Source: a virus
DNA: 41,246 nt
Virus record (IMG/VR): IMGVR_UViG_3300006615_000042
Span: 745-41,990 of that record
Strand: one strand, 5' to 3'
The translations under genes and the position numbers were made by a program. Shown here in pieces: positions 24,813 through 32,964 of this stretch. Position 1 is the stretch's first letter. Each line of letters opens with the position of its first letter. The notes under the pieces are model-generated. The model did not search any database. It was given only the letters and a program-made list of their open reading frames with translations, and was not told where the DNA came from.

Positions 24813-27167
24813 TCACCAGTACCTCTTTGGTCGTGCTGCACCCGAAGCCGCCTCTAAGTCCCATTCAAGGGCTTGGAATATCGGCTTGACTTTTCGCTTA
24901 ACTAACCTGTCAACCATTTTCTCCCAATCGAGCGTAAAGCCCTCCATCTCAGATATGTCCTTGTAACAGACAATATCTGTAGGTGCGGCCCAGTCAGGAG
25001 AAGCGGCAACATACACCCACGGTACACTGTCACCTTCATCAAACTTGGGCTGGTTGAATCGCCCCGCCATGTGTTTGTTGTAGTACACTGCTGCCTTAGC
25101 GCCCAAGGTTGGTTTGGCGTAGTCCTTCAATCGCTTGGATATTCTAGTAACCCCAGTGACATCTTTCAATTCGACATCTGCCTTCTGTATCTTGAGTGCG
25201 ATTGGCCTAACATGGTCTATCACATCTGCTTCTGATGCACCTTGGCACACTAAGTTTAGCACATCTCTCTCTAAGTTGCGAGAGATAGGTGCAAGAGTGG
25301 AAATCTTGCCAAATCGGGCAGATTTAGCCTTGCCCTCATCTTCAGGGGGCCAAGAGCATATACCGTAGTAGAGATTTTTCCCCGCTACTAACCAGTATGG
25401 CATATATGCCTCAAACTCCACGAATAGGTGACTTGCATTGAGATCGACTTGTACCTTGTCTGTCAGATGCTTGGCTAGTGCCGGTGCTTCATCGAATGGT
25501 ACACTCACGAATGCCGAATCAGTGTGACCGTACAGGGCCTCGTAGCCCTGAGCCTCTGATTCCTCCATTAGGAACTTGATTGCCTCTCTACCACAGGCTG
25601 TGATAGCATTGGCAATGTCGAAGTCACACCAGCCCCAGTGAGCACTCGCGACCATGCCATATAGGCTCGCCATCACCCTTTTGGTAGCAAGTTGCATGGT
25701 GTTCCAACCCGCTCTTTCAGTCGGGGTTTCTGCTTCTCTCATTCTGCGCTTATATTCGTCACGCAATTCAAACATTTCCTCTACAATCTGAGGAAGTAAG
25801 CCTTTCTTGGATTGGTCCCAACAAGAACCGTCAGGTAACTTGTGTATACCGGCTTCACCGGCTCTACTTCGATCTACTTGGGTTTCCCACGAAAGTGAGT
25901 GTGAGAGTATGAGTGAAGGGTACAACCCCTTGTAATCTACACAGGCTACACCTTCGTACCTGCCCGGTTTGGGCGGAGGAATGTATGCACCCTCGTAGTC
26001 CTGCTTTTCTGTATCAGGTCTAGTTGGTGCCTTCCAGTGTGTGCGCCTACTGAGCAGGCCACGAGCGAATCTAGTTACATTGTGGCATGAAGTGAATGTC
26101 ACACCACATATGCGTTGTAATGATAGGAAGAAGTTTAGAACATGGTTTTCTTCATCCATTCTTTTGAGTAGTAAAGTATCTTGCATACAGTAGTCGCAGT
26201 AGTCATCAAACCTTTCTCTCCATCCTGTAAATACATCCATGTCAAACTTGCCACCGTAGTCTAATACATCGGGGCCTGTAATGTGGTCTAATTTTCGACT
26301 GGCTAACTGCGGTTTGCCGCTATCCTTCCATACACGCTCAAAGCCCGTGCCACTGTCATAGGGTGCCGCTGTATCAAAGCACAGTCTACCTATGATTGGC
26401 TGGTCTGTGTACTTGTAGCCACGCTCATTCTTAGGTGGGCGTAATACACGCCCAAGTGGGCTAAGTCGCCTAAACTCATCTAGTCTACGAACTAGGTGTG
26501 GTAAATCTGCCCACATGATAGCGTGGGCTACGAGTATGTCAGGGTTGCATTCCTCTAAGTAATCCAAAAAGGCACTGTGCATAGATTTCTCATCAGTGTA
26601 GAATAAACGCTCGTAACTAAACTCGACACCTTCGTACTTTACATGGCGTACTTCTTTTCTAACGAAGCCCTTTTCTTCTATCTCGGCTGTTTCTTCGCTC
26701 CAGCAAAATGTAACATTCCGATTGTTGTAATTGTCTACTACAGACATTACAGTAGTGAAATCCTCATGCGGATCCCATTCCAAGTCAAAGTGCCATACAC
26801 GGGGTTTCCATTCCGGCATCTCTTGTATCTTATCTATGAGGTATCTGTCTGTTAGGCTTAGGTCAGCCTCCCATGTTTTGCCGAACTCCTTCTGCATGTT
26901 CCTTAAATCAGATTGCCTGTAAGCGTATACCTTCACTAAATCCTCTTCTGTCCTTAGTGCTGTAGCAGTGTCATTCCGGTCTATGCTACTACCATAGTAG
27001 CGACCTAAGACCCTATTTACAATACGGTCACTAGTGTCGGCTTTAATCCAAAAGTAAGGCCTGAAGTTGTCAATGTGTTCCTCTATGAGGTTGCCCTCAG
27101 AGTCACGCCACCGCTTGTATATGTGTGCATGCTCTTCGGGGTCAGGGTGGTATGAATTGATAATCAT
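24813..27167 (-). CDS. Family B DNA polymerase with 3'-5' exonuclease
   Basis: A 784-residue replicative polymerase of normal archaeal PolB length. The proofreading domain shows Exo I WHFDLEWDP (D128, E130), Exo II around HAIMWADLPHL (D221, but Ala where the conserved Asn is usual) and Exo III YCMQD (Y326, D330). The polymerase domain shows PPPKPGRYEGVACVDYKGLYPSLI (motif A, D411; Gly in the usual Ser place of SLYPS), KRVMASLYG (motif B, K496 and Y503; Ala in place of the usual Asn) and LYGHTDSAF (motif C; His548 in place of the first Asp of the DTD triplet, D550 kept). The two metal-binding Asp residues D411 and D550 remain, so the enzyme should be active. The stop of a small coiled-coil gene overlaps its ATG. 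PCNA lies two genes upstream and primase three genes after it. Confidence 0.95.
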   Translation of the reverse strand: MIINSYHPDPEEHAHIYKRWRDSEGNLIEEHIDNFRPYFWIKADTSDRIVNRVLGRYYGSSIDRNDTATALRTEEDLVKVYAYRQSDLRNMQKEFGKTWEADLSLTDRYLIDKIQEMPEWKPRVWHFDLEWDPHEDFTTVMSVVDNYNNRNVTFCWSEETAEIEEKGFVRKEVRHVKYEGVEFSYERLFYTDEKSMHSAFLDYLEECNPDILVAHAIMWADLPHLVRRLDEFRRLSPLGRVLRPPKNERGYKYTDQPIIGRLCFDTAAPYDSGTGFERVWKDSGKPQLASRKLDHITGPDVLDYGGKFDMDVFTGWRERFDDYCDYCMQDTLLLKRMDEENHVLNFFLSLQRICGVTFTSCHNVTRFARGLLSRRTHWKAPTRPDTEKQDYEGAYIPPPKPGRYEGVACVDYKGLYPSLILSHSLSWETQVDRSRAGEAGIHKLPDGSCWDQSKKGLLPQIVEEMFELRDEYKRRMREAETPTERAGWNTMQLATKRVMASLYGMVASAHWGWCDFDIANAITACGREAIKFLMEESEAQGYEALYGHTDSAFVSVPFDEAPALAKHLTDKVQVDLNASHLFVEFEAYMPYWLVAGKNLYYGICSWPPEDEGKAKSARFGKISTLAPISRNLERDVLNLVCQGASEADVIDHVRPIALKIQKADVELKDVTGVTRISKRLKDYAKPTLGAKAAVYYNKHMAGRFNQPKFDEGDSVPWVYVAASPDWAAPTDIVCYKDISEMEGFTLDWEKMVDRLVKRKVKPIFQALEWDLEAASGAARPKRYW

Positions 27168-27418
27168 TTCATGCCACCTGCAAAATATTGTACCAACTTG
27201 AATAGCGGCATATCTGTCCCTACCCCATCTACGGGGTCAAAAAATACCCTTGGTTGGGGTGGCCTAACACCATTACCTTCATCCCAATAAAACTCCATTT
27301 TTATGTGACTCATTGCCTTTGAATATGGAACTTCCTTGGTATACTTGTACTTTCTAAGTTCTTTCTTCAACCTCAAAATCTCTTCTGACATATTCATTAT
27401 CATATCTTCTTCGCTCAT
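27164..27418 (-). CDS. Small coiled-coil protein upstream of PolB
   Basis: 84 residues from the ATG at 27418, which follows GGAGGGGGATTGAAT; a start 27 bases upstream would lie inside the previous gene. Residues 1-30 (SEEDMIMNMSEEILRLKKELRKYKY) look like a helix or coiled coil, followed by a beta-rich part with KMEFYWDEGNGVRPPQPRVFF. It ends by overlapping the PolB start by 4 bases, so it is probably translated with the polymerase. I do not recognise the family; a polymerase accessory role is only suggested by position. Confidence 0.6.
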   Translation of the reverse strand: MSEEDMIMNMSEEILRLKKELRKYKYTKEVPYSKAMSHIKMEFYWDEGNGVRPPQPRVFFDPVDGVGTDMPLFKLVQYFAGGMK

Positions 27419-27420
27419 AT

Positions 27421-27612
27421 TCAATCCCCCTCCAAACACTCGCAATCATTACACCCACCTTCACCTTGATAACTCTTGCAATGTGGACAAAGCGGCTTAC
27501 CCTTGTGATAAGGTATGTCTTTGCCACAGTTGCATTGGTTTAGATTTATCAGCAAGTTATGCTCTACAGGCCACACATTACCTAAAGAATCTCTAATGTA
27601 ATGTGACATCAT
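27421..27612 (-). CDS. Small cysteine-rich zinc protein
   Basis: 63 residues with QCNCGK, LCPHCK, and GCNDCEC, enough for one or two zinc sites. The ATG at 27612 overlaps the PCNA stop (TGATG); a second ATG follows directly. The N-terminal HYIRDSLGNVWPVEHNLLINL is strand-like. It lies between PCNA and a coiled-coil gene. The function is unknown. Confidence 0.6.
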   Translation of the reverse strand: MMSHYIRDSLGNVWPVEHNLLINLNQCNCGKDIPYHKGKPLCPHCKSYQGEGGCNDCECLEGD

Positions 27613-28370
27613 CAGTCCTCCTCGTATTCTTGGTCCATCACAACTAACAGGAAACCAGTGTCACCCTGCTCTATCACAAGCACCGTTTCATCTCCAGTGT
27701 GGAGATTGAGCGGCCCCGGTGGTAAGTTAGACAGGAGTGACGGTAGCCAGTAGGCAAAGGCTGAGTTAACTGTATCGTTTCTCGATTCACAATTGGTGAT
27801 AGGTACACGCACAAACATCTTGCCTTTAGGTTTCGACCCTGCACTGACAACAAATTCCCCTGATGGATCGAATGATGCCTTACAGGAGAACTTGCCTCCA
27901 ATCACCTTATCGAATTGCGCTGCTGGCGCAAAGTCCTCACCGTTTACTATACCGTGACAGTCTAAACTAAACGATGCCCATTTCTGCCACATGTTCTTTT
28001 CACCCTCGATTACCAATCTCTCGATTAGAGGCAATTGCTTCTGAGTCGTGAGGTATGATGATGTCGGCAACTGTAGTGTAGATTTACCGCAGGCTACATG
28101 TAACACTGATGTTTTACCCATCTGATTGATAGACACTTCACCAGTCTTGGTAGCCTTCAGAAATGCAAGTAGCCTAGAAACATCACTAACTGCAATATCT
28201 CCAGCCTCCGCCTCTCTGACATTCATTCTACGCCTGAGATAGTGGGTGTCTTTACCCACTGCTGACTCGACATAATCACCTTTCACTCTGAACACTATGT
28301 CCGGCAACTCCTTGCCGAAGCCAGTTATGAACTGCGTTAGATCTTTGTTGTTTACTTTGAAACTTACCAT
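27612..28370 (-). CDS. PCNA-like sliding clamp
   Basis: A 252-residue protein of the size of archaeal PCNA, which holds the polymerase on DNA as a ring. The identification rests on length, strand pattern and context more than on invariant residues. The repeated fold is suggested by helix-then-strand units: KDLTQFITGFGKELPDIVFRV at the start, VSRLLAFLKATKTGEVSI around residues 82-100 and FAYWLPSLLSNLPPGPLNLHT near 205-225, followed by ETVLVIEQGDTGFLLVVM and an acidic tail. The archaeal C-terminal pattern is Y-x-x-x-L-x-x-L followed by a strand with the bound-partner pocket, which fits. It follows the RecA-fold ATPase after a 110-base gap and is two genes ahead of PolB; an RFC clamp loader lies nearby. 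AGGTGATATT precedes its ATG. Confidence 0.7.
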   Translation of the reverse strand: MVSFKVNNKDLTQFITGFGKELPDIVFRVKGDYVESAVGKDTHYLRRRMNVREAEAGDIAVSDVSRLLAFLKATKTGEVSINQMGKTSVLHVACGKSTLQLPTSSYLTTQKQLPLIERLVIEGEKNMWQKWASFSLDCHGIVNGEDFAPAAQFDKVIGGKFSCKASFDPSGEFVVSAGSKPKGKMFVRVPITNCESRNDTVNSAFAYWLPSLLSNLPPGPLNLHTGDETVLVIEQGDTGFLLVVMDQEYEED

Positions 28371-28480
28371 AATATCACCTACACAGGTGGGGTGGGGTAC
28401 GACTCATCTCGTGGTGAGCCAGCACATGCCTTCGTTAGGATATACCCAATTACCTTGCCAAGAACCCCGTGTGTGTTGTA
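28371..28480 (-). promoter_or_regulatory. Leader region before PCNA
   Basis: The largest gap in the minus block, 110 bases between the RecA-fold gene and PCNA. Read on the minus strand it has a TATA-like GGGTATATCC, a short stem ACGA-GATGAG-TCGT and the PCNA ribosome-binding site AGGTGATATT. No gene with a credible start is seen in it. It could house an internal promoter for PCNA and PolB or a translation-control element; this is inference from its being a rare gap. Confidence 0.35.
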
Positions 28481-29491
28481 TCAAAGAACTCCTTCACGCA
28501 GTTCAGCAAGCCCATGCCATTGCGCAGGCTCGCCCTTCTTAGTGACGAAGTAAAGCCTCTCCTGACCCTTTAGGTCAGAGTTGGTCTTTTCTTTGAAGAA
28601 CTCTGCTGTGTGTCTGATTTCGCCTGTTTCCTTACCATCATCACCACGCACTTTGTTAGCGTGGCACCAAATGATTTGGAACAGGTCATTGTTTGCGCTC
28701 TTTTCCCATGCGAACTTCCAGCCGTCGAATCCGACCTTGCCGTCCTTGTCCTCTTTGAGGTGGGTTTCCCAGTATATGTCTACACCGAGAGCGTTTAGTT
28801 TCTGACAGAGTGCTGTCATTTGTTTGAACCTAGTGGACCTGATGCTCCAGTTCCAGCCGATACCTTGGTTGACTTCAACCTTAGCGGCACCAATTGCATC
28901 TTTCACATTATTGTCCTCTAAATCGTATATCTTCATGTTGTTCATGCATACCGAATCCCATTGGTCTACAGATGTAATCAAAACAGTGTTAAGTTTTCTA
29001 TTCTCAAAGTCAGGCTTAGTCTGCTTCTCTGCATATTCTACAGCGAATCGTAGTAAATCCATCATGCGACTGTGTGTCGCCGGATAGTCGTAAGCAGTGC
29101 TGTCACCTGTTTGAAACACCCAAGGTGACCATACCCTGATGCGTTCATCTTCACCGGGGTAGTGTGCTTCCTTACAAGCCATAGCCCCGTTATCAAAGTC
29201 GTAAGCCCAAAGCATACCTTCGGGATATCTGTGCATGTGGCCGTCAATAACTATACCGGACTTTCCAGTACCTTCATGCCCAACTACACCGCACATTACC
29301 TTGCTAGGCCTCATCCTGTTAGGGTTGGCTTGTTGTACAAACTCTGCTTCCAAATGAGGGAAGTTGCTGTTAGAGACAGGTGCAGGGGCTTTCGCCCCTG
29401 CAACCTGCTTGTCTACTTCTGCTGCCTCTACTTGGAAGATCGCTTCTGCTCTCTCTTCTTCTTTCTTCTTCATTGCTCCAAATCCTGCCAT
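28481..29491 (-). CDS. RecA-fold ATPase (RadA/Sak4-like)
   Basis: A 336-residue P-loop ATPase probably acting in recombination or single-strand annealing. Walker A is GHEGTGKS (71-78); Walker B is TVLITSVDQWDS (D176), a Ser-Val-Asp variant; a sensor-like strand VDIYWETHLKED follows near 240-251. This is the single RecA core seen in phage Sak4 and related AAA_24 proteins. The first 60 residues are an Ala/Glu-rich extension (KKKEEERAEAIFQVEAAEVDK then AKAPAPVS). It lacks the N-terminal helix-hairpin-helix domain and length of a cellular RadA. Its ATG shares one base with the stop of the RPA-like gene (TGATG), typical of a recombinase and ssDNA-binding-protein pair. Confidence 0.75.
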   Translation of the reverse strand: MAGFGAMKKKEEERAEAIFQVEAAEVDKQVAGAKAPAPVSNSNFPHLEAEFVQQANPNRMRPSKVMCGVVGHEGTGKSGIVIDGHMHRYPEGMLWAYDFDNGAMACKEAHYPGEDERIRVWSPWVFQTGDSTAYDYPATHSRMMDLLRFAVEYAEKQTKPDFENRKLNTVLITSVDQWDSVCMNNMKIYDLEDNNVKDAIGAAKVEVNQGIGWNWSIRSTRFKQMTALCQKLNALGVDIYWETHLKEDKDGKVGFDGWKFAWEKSANNDLFQIIWCHANKVRGDDGKETGEIRHTAEFFKEKTNSDLKGQERLYFVTKKGEPAQWHGLAELREGVL

Positions 29492-30771
29492 CAGTATTCC
29501 TCTCCATTGTTTCTAAATTGCTCTATGCTGGTGTCACCACCCTTGGCACCCGGCCTCGCTGTACGAGATGGTACATAGATGCCGAATGCCGTCAGGCTTG
29601 GTGTTGTTTGGTCGTTGTACACACTCATGCGTACTCTACCAAAGATAATCACAGGTGTCTTTTCAGCGTATGGTTGCCATTCGCCGTAGTTGTCCTTGAA
29701 CTCAAACGGGTGGCTGTCATCATAGACTCGACCCGGTACCCATACAGTTACTTCAGACATTGCTGAATCCCTGCCATACTTGCGCTGCAGGTTAGGGCTG
29801 GTTACGCTGAGTCTGAATGCACGACCAGTTTGGTCGTAAGCATTGTCAGATGGTTCCTTGTTTAGTCTGCTGACATATCCCTTAGTGATGATAGTTGGAC
29901 CGTAGTAGTTACCGTTGCTACCCTGTTCCTTGCGCTCATCGTATGCTTCGCTTAGTTCATCAAGTTCAACAAAGGCATCATGCATCCCCTTGCTAACCAA
30001 GTACTTCTCAGGCTTGAGTAGCACCCTGTCATCTTCATCCACGAAGGAATCAGTGTAAACCATAGTCTTACTGAAGTCCCTGTTTGTGTAAAGCGTGTCC
30101 GAGCCTTCTTTCTTAGCCCTGATTACTTGACAAGTAACTGGTCTGCCGAACTCGTATTCCTCAGTCATATTGTTACCTGTTAGTGAGATACGCCAAACAC
30201 TGATTGCTCGGTTGAAATCCTCTTTAGCGTTACCTAACAAGTATAGGTTGCGCACTTTGCTTTCAGGTGCAATAGGTGTACCCTTTTCATTCATCAGACA
30301 AATCAAGTCGCCATCAACCTGTAGTCCAAACCAAGGTAGTTTGTCGCCATCAATGCGCTCTTTGGTTGGCTCGCCGTTGACATGCCATACGCCGTCTTTC
30401 GCCTTTACAATACCAATCAAGCCGTTGTCTATGGCTTGGTTAGAATTGTTTCTGTAAGCAGTGATTGCTGCATTTCTTAGGTTCTCTCTGTAGTCATTGA
30501 TTTTGTCATCTATTCCTACATACTCTCCAACGAAGGTTACTGTTTCACGACTACTGCCGCTGCTACCTAGATTGCGGGTTTCAAGAGTAAACATCTCTGC
30601 CCACTCGACCAACAAATCATCGTCTTCGTCTTTCCAATCAGATACAGCAAACTCTTGCTCGATCCAAGCAAGGTACTCGTTTGCTGCCTCTCCTATCTTC
30701 TTCTGTGCTCTCTCTGCATATCCTTCTAGGCGCTCTAGTACGCCTTCCGGTAATTTTCTTTCTTCATTCAT
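29491..30771 (-). CDS. Putative single-stranded DNA-binding protein (RPA-like)
   Basis: A 426-residue acidic protein with a strong ribosome-binding site (GGGAGGATTAATT). The N-terminal 60 residues are helical. Then come probable OB-type beta segments: SRETVTFVGEYVGIDDKIND near 75-95, a VWHVNGEPTKERI stretch, RPVTCQVIRAKKEGSDTLYT near 220-240, and TPVIIFGRVRMSVYNDQ...LTAFGIYVPS near 375-405. The end is a flexible Gly/Thr-rich tail (SRTARPGAKGGDTSIEQ) closing with GEEY, like the tails of many ssDNA-binding proteins. Position between the clamp loader and the RecA-fold ATPase supports an ssDNA-binding role. The sequence match to RPA is weak, so this is an inference. Confidence 0.5.
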   Translation of the reverse strand: MNEERKLPEGVLERLEGYAERAQKKIGEAANEYLAWIEQEFAVSDWKDEDDDLLVEWAEMFTLETRNLGSSGSSRETVTFVGEYVGIDDKINDYRENLRNAAITAYRNNSNQAIDNGLIGIVKAKDGVWHVNGEPTKERIDGDKLPWFGLQVDGDLICLMNEKGTPIAPESKVRNLYLLGNAKEDFNRAISVWRISLTGNNMTEEYEFGRPVTCQVIRAKKEGSDTLYTNRDFSKTMVYTDSFVDEDDRVLLKPEKYLVSKGMHDAFVELDELSEAYDERKEQGSNGNYYGPTIITKGYVSRLNKEPSDNAYDQTGRAFRLSVTSPNLQRKYGRDSAMSEVTVWVPGRVYDDSHPFEFKDNYGEWQPYAEKTPVIIFGRVRMSVYNDQTTPSLTAFGIYVPSRTARPGAKGGDTSIEQFRNNGEEY

Positions 30772-30898
30772 AATTAATCCTCCCTAATTGGTAGTCATAT
30801 CCATATTTTTCTAGTATACTGGTTAGTTCTTCTACTTGGCAGTGCTTACCACCTTTACTAACTAGTATTTTTACAACATAGTCGTTTATTTCTCTCAT
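30764..30898 (-). CDS. Small protein between RFC and RPA-like genes (44 aa)
   Basis: Starts at the ATG overlapping the RFC stop (ATGA) with a perfect AAGGAGGAAAAAAT ahead of it, and its stop overlaps the start of the RPA-like gene by 8 bases. The sequence REINDYVVKILVSKGGKHCQ then VEELTSILEKYGYD looks like two helices of a small winged-helix or accessory domain. Ribosome-binding site and both junctions make it a convincing gene; its function is unknown. Confidence 0.6.
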   Translation of the reverse strand: MREINDYVVKILVSKGGKHCQVEELTSILEKYGYDYQLGRINYE

Positions 30899-31839
30899 AT
30901 TTTTTCCTCCTTGTTTTTCCTTAATTTTGCTACAAAGTAGTCTACAAAGGAATCGTCATCATCGGGCCACAAGTTTGCTAACAGGATAAACTCTCCATAT
31001 GTTAGCATAAATGCGTACCAATCGTCCTGACCGCCCTCCAGTAGAGTTTGCCCTCGATGCCTCAGACCTATTAGGGTTGCGACACGACTGTTTCCCTCTC
31101 GGAGGTTGGTTTTCATGTGTTCTGCTAGTCGCTGGTAGTCACCACCGACAAAACTGAGTGCTGCCTTGTTTAGGCTCTCAGTGTTGCGTTTAAGTTTCTG
31201 CAAAAGGCCGTCATCTGTCTTGGGTGTACCCTCTAAAATGTCGATACTTTGCCTCAAACTTCCGTTGGTTAAACGGTTCAACATAGTATACTGTTCTAGC
31301 CATGGTTCCGGCAGGTTTTCTACTAAGTGAATCTGAGTTAGTTTGCTTTTTGCCTCTTCATCGCTGAGAGGTTTGAATCTGAATGTGAGGCATCTGTCTC
31401 TAATTGCTTTGTGAATCGGAGAGATGTCATTGGCTGTCAATATGAATATCGCAGTTTTATGACTGTCCTCCATCACTTGCCTCAGTGCCTTCTGTGCTGC
31501 AGGTGTCAGAGAGTCTGCCTCATCCAATACGAATATGCGCCTCCTGACCCCTATTCCTTTCTGCTTCGCCATGTGCTTTAGTTCTCTGACGAAATCGATA
31601 CCACGCTCATCACTTGCATTGGTTACAATGAAGTTAGATCTATCGAAGTAATCACCGTACAACTCCTTGGCTAGTGCATAGGCTGCGCTGGTCTTGCCTA
31701 CACCGGGTGGCCCTACATACAGCATGTTTGCTGGTAGACTACCCTTGGCTAGCCAAGACTTGGCTGCTTCTTTGAATTCCTTACAACCTGCTAGGTCGTC
31801 TATTTTGTTTGGTCTGTATTTCTCTCTCCATACTATCAT
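30895..31839 (-). CDS. Replication factor C small subunit (clamp loader ATPase)
   Basis: A 314-residue AAA+ protein that would open the PCNA ring and load it on primed DNA. The opening WREKYRPNKIDDLAG is the classical RFC box II. Walker A is GPPGVGKT (43-50), Walker B DEADSL (106-111), sensor 1 ILTAND (133-138), and the arginine-finger box is RDRC (147-150) in place of the usual SRC. NGSLRQSIDIL (about 212-222) corresponds to the sensor 2 GDMR/GSLR region, and a helical collar domain follows. No large subunit is seen in this window, so it may work as a homo-oligomer or with the host large subunit. It is 4 bases overlapped with its neighbours on both sides. Confidence 0.93.
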   Translation of the reverse strand: MIVWREKYRPNKIDDLAGCKEFKEAAKSWLAKGSLPANMLYVGPPGVGKTSAAYALAKELYGDYFDRSNFIVTNASDERGIDFVRELKHMAKQKGIGVRRRIFVLDEADSLTPAAQKALRQVMEDSHKTAIFILTANDISPIHKAIRDRCLTFRFKPLSDEEAKSKLTQIHLVENLPEPWLEQYTMLNRLTNGSLRQSIDILEGTPKTDDGLLQKLKRNTESLNKAALSFVGGDYQRLAEHMKTNLREGNSRVATLIGLRHRGQTLLEGGQDDWYAFMLTYGEFILLANLWPDDDDSFVDYFVAKLRKNKEEKI

Positions 31840-31955
31840 TCTTTCACCGCCCTATAATGTCCGCAGTACCATGTGATATAACCATCAACTATCTCTTCAT
31901 TAGTAAAACGGCACTTCATTATGTCTGTATTACCACAAGTTGGACATTCTCTCAT
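31836..31955 (-). CDS. Tiny zinc-binding protein (39 aa)
   Basis: It starts at the ATG preceded by GGAGGTGACGGC and its TGA overlaps the RFC start. RECPTCGNTDIMKCRF and WYCGHYRA provide three cysteines of CxxC plus C type and a CxH pair for one zinc. The function is unknown. Confidence 0.55.
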   Translation of the reverse strand: MRECPTCGNTDIMKCRFTNEEIVDGYITWYCGHYRAVKE

Positions 31956-31967
31956 GCCGTCACCTCC
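31952..31967. repeat. 16-bp junction repeat, copy 1
   Basis: TCATGCCGTCACCTCC, identical to 32083-32098. On the minus strand it reads GGAGGTGACGGCATGA and holds a full ribosome-binding site with the start/stop overlap. Confidence 0.9.
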
Positions 31968-32086
31968 CACTCAATCGCTTTAGTTATTTTCTTCTTGCCA
32001 CACATGGGACAGTAATTCCACTTGGCTGCTATACGAACACCACAGTGTTCGACTACGCTTCCGTCTTTACGCTCACCTCGTTTCAT
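31952..32086 (-). CDS. Tiny zinc-ribbon protein (44 aa)
   Basis: The ATG at 32086 overlaps the preceding stop and follows GGAGGTGACGGC; an in-frame ATG 51 bases upstream lies within the previous gene. HCGVRIAAKWNYCPMCGKKK is a compact zinc ribbon with HC and CxxC halves. The gene ends GAGGTGACGGCATGA, the same junction that precedes it. The function is unknown. Confidence 0.55.
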   Translation of the reverse strand: MKRGERKDGSVVEHCGVRIAAKWNYCPMCGKKKITKAIEWEVTA

Positions 32087-32098
32087 GCCGTCACCTCC
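32083..32098. repeat. 16-bp junction repeat, copy 2
   Basis: Identical to 31952-31967, 131 bases apart; the two copies flank the 44-residue zinc-ribbon gene. Confidence 0.9.
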
Positions 32099-32628
32099 AC
32101 GCCTTGCCACCAGTATGGAGTAGGTGACCTGTCCCATCTAGGTGGACCGTTTGAAAATCTCTTAGTGTGGTAGAACTCCCTGTATGCGCTTACTGCATCA
32201 TACTTCTCTTCATCATAAAGGTGAACCAAGTCAGGGTTCTTCAAGTCAAATGCTCTAGCAAAGGGTGTGAGTTCACCTTCGGGAATTAAGTAGGCCATGT
32301 CAGCCAATTGGCGTATACCTTTCTCACTGAAATGAATATTACCAAAGCGACGAGTGAACTCTTCGCACAGTTCTATCGCATGGCGAATGGCCCACATGAA
32401 ATTGCTTCTTGAATCACCGCACCAAACTGTACAAGGGTGCCCATGGTAACCTCCTTTCAGTGGAGTTTTGTGCTTCTTAGTCAGTGGCATCATGTCAGGT
32501 GTAGCACCATGACGAATGACTGCGCTGCCAAGTTGTTGTAAAAGTTCAGTCACCATCTTAGGTGAATGTTTGTCACAGTACATTCGTGCTGCTACTACTG
32601 GGTCTTCGTCTAATACAAATATGTTCAT
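32083..32628 (-). CDS. Conserved phage protein of the MNIF...CDKH family
   Basis: A 181-residue protein. The N-terminus MNIFVLDEDPVVAARMYCDK followed by HSPKMVTELLQQL is a pattern I know from many marine phage proteins (N-I-F, D-P, A-A, CDKH, KM, E, Q-L). HPCTVWCGDSRSNFMWA (about 64-80) and ELTPFARAF near 120 also fit that family, as does a C-terminal YREFYHTKRF...PRWDRSPTPYW segment. Some members are annotated as pyrimidine-dimer DNA glycosylase-like, which I cannot confirm here. It shares 4-base overlaps with its neighbours and is preceded by GCAGGTGGAAGC. The cellular role is unknown; DNA metabolism is suggested by the surrounding genes. Confidence 0.65.
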   Translation of the reverse strand: MNIFVLDEDPVVAARMYCDKHSPKMVTELLQQLGSAVIRHGATPDMMPLTKKHKTPLKGGYHGHPCTVWCGDSRSNFMWAIRHAIELCEEFTRRFGNIHFSEKGIRQLADMAYLIPEGELTPFARAFDLKNPDLVHLYDEEKYDAVSAYREFYHTKRFSNGPPRWDRSPTPYWWQGVEVTA

Positions 32629-32638
32629 GCTTCCACCT
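32624..32638. repeat. 15-bp junction repeat, copy 1
   Basis: TTCATGCTTCCACCT, identical to 32950-32964. On the minus strand it supplies AGGTGGAAGCATGAA at the start of the 181-residue gene. Confidence 0.85.
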
Positions 32639-32954
32639 GCCCTTTAAGCCACTTTATTGTTTTACAATACTTTGGCTTATTGTAAGTCTCTCCACATATC
32701 CAATTTGGGTCGCCATTCAGCATTCTAAGAGGCTTATCAAATTGGTTGTGGGTTCTTTTTTGTTCTGAACAATTAAAGCATTCTTTACTCGCCTCTTCAA
32801 GTTTTTTGTAACACTCATCACATGTCCCAAACATCATATCCTCTTCATAATTATCATATACTTTCATCTTACCAAATGGCTCAACTTGTTCCCCATCATC
32901 ACCACAGAACACTGCACAATATACGCTAATTTCTTTTTCTTTTCTTTTCTTCAT
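32625..32954 (-). CDS. Cysteine-rich zinc-binding protein (109 aa)
   Basis: The N-terminus is basic (KKRKEKE), then a strand region with VYCAVFCGD. FGTCDECYKKLEEASKECFN followed by C gives two CxxC pairs, and WICGE and KYCKTI supply more cysteines, suggesting two zinc sites. GGAGGTGGAAGC precedes the ATG, and both ends overlap neighbouring genes by 4 bases. I do not recognise the family. It belongs to the group of small zinc proteins between the ligase-like and RFC genes. Confidence 0.6.
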   Translation of the reverse strand: MKKRKEKEISVYCAVFCGDDGEQVEPFGKMKVYDNYEEDMMFGTCDECYKKLEEASKECFNCSEQKRTHNQFDKPLRMLNGDPNWICGETYNKPKYCKTIKWLKGQVEA

Positions 32955-32964
32955 GCTTCCACCT
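32950..32964. repeat. 15-bp junction repeat, copy 2
   Basis: Identical to 32624-32638; the two copies stand at the starts of two consecutive genes, whose upstream partners both end in V-E-A and stop. Confidence 0.85.

Noticed and set aside
28381-28480. 33 open codons after the TGA of the RecA-fold gene, as possible read-through or lost C-terminus
   Set aside because: No start codon with a ribosome-binding site and no recognisable motif; a stop-free run this short is expected by chance. Kept only as a comment in the gap entry.
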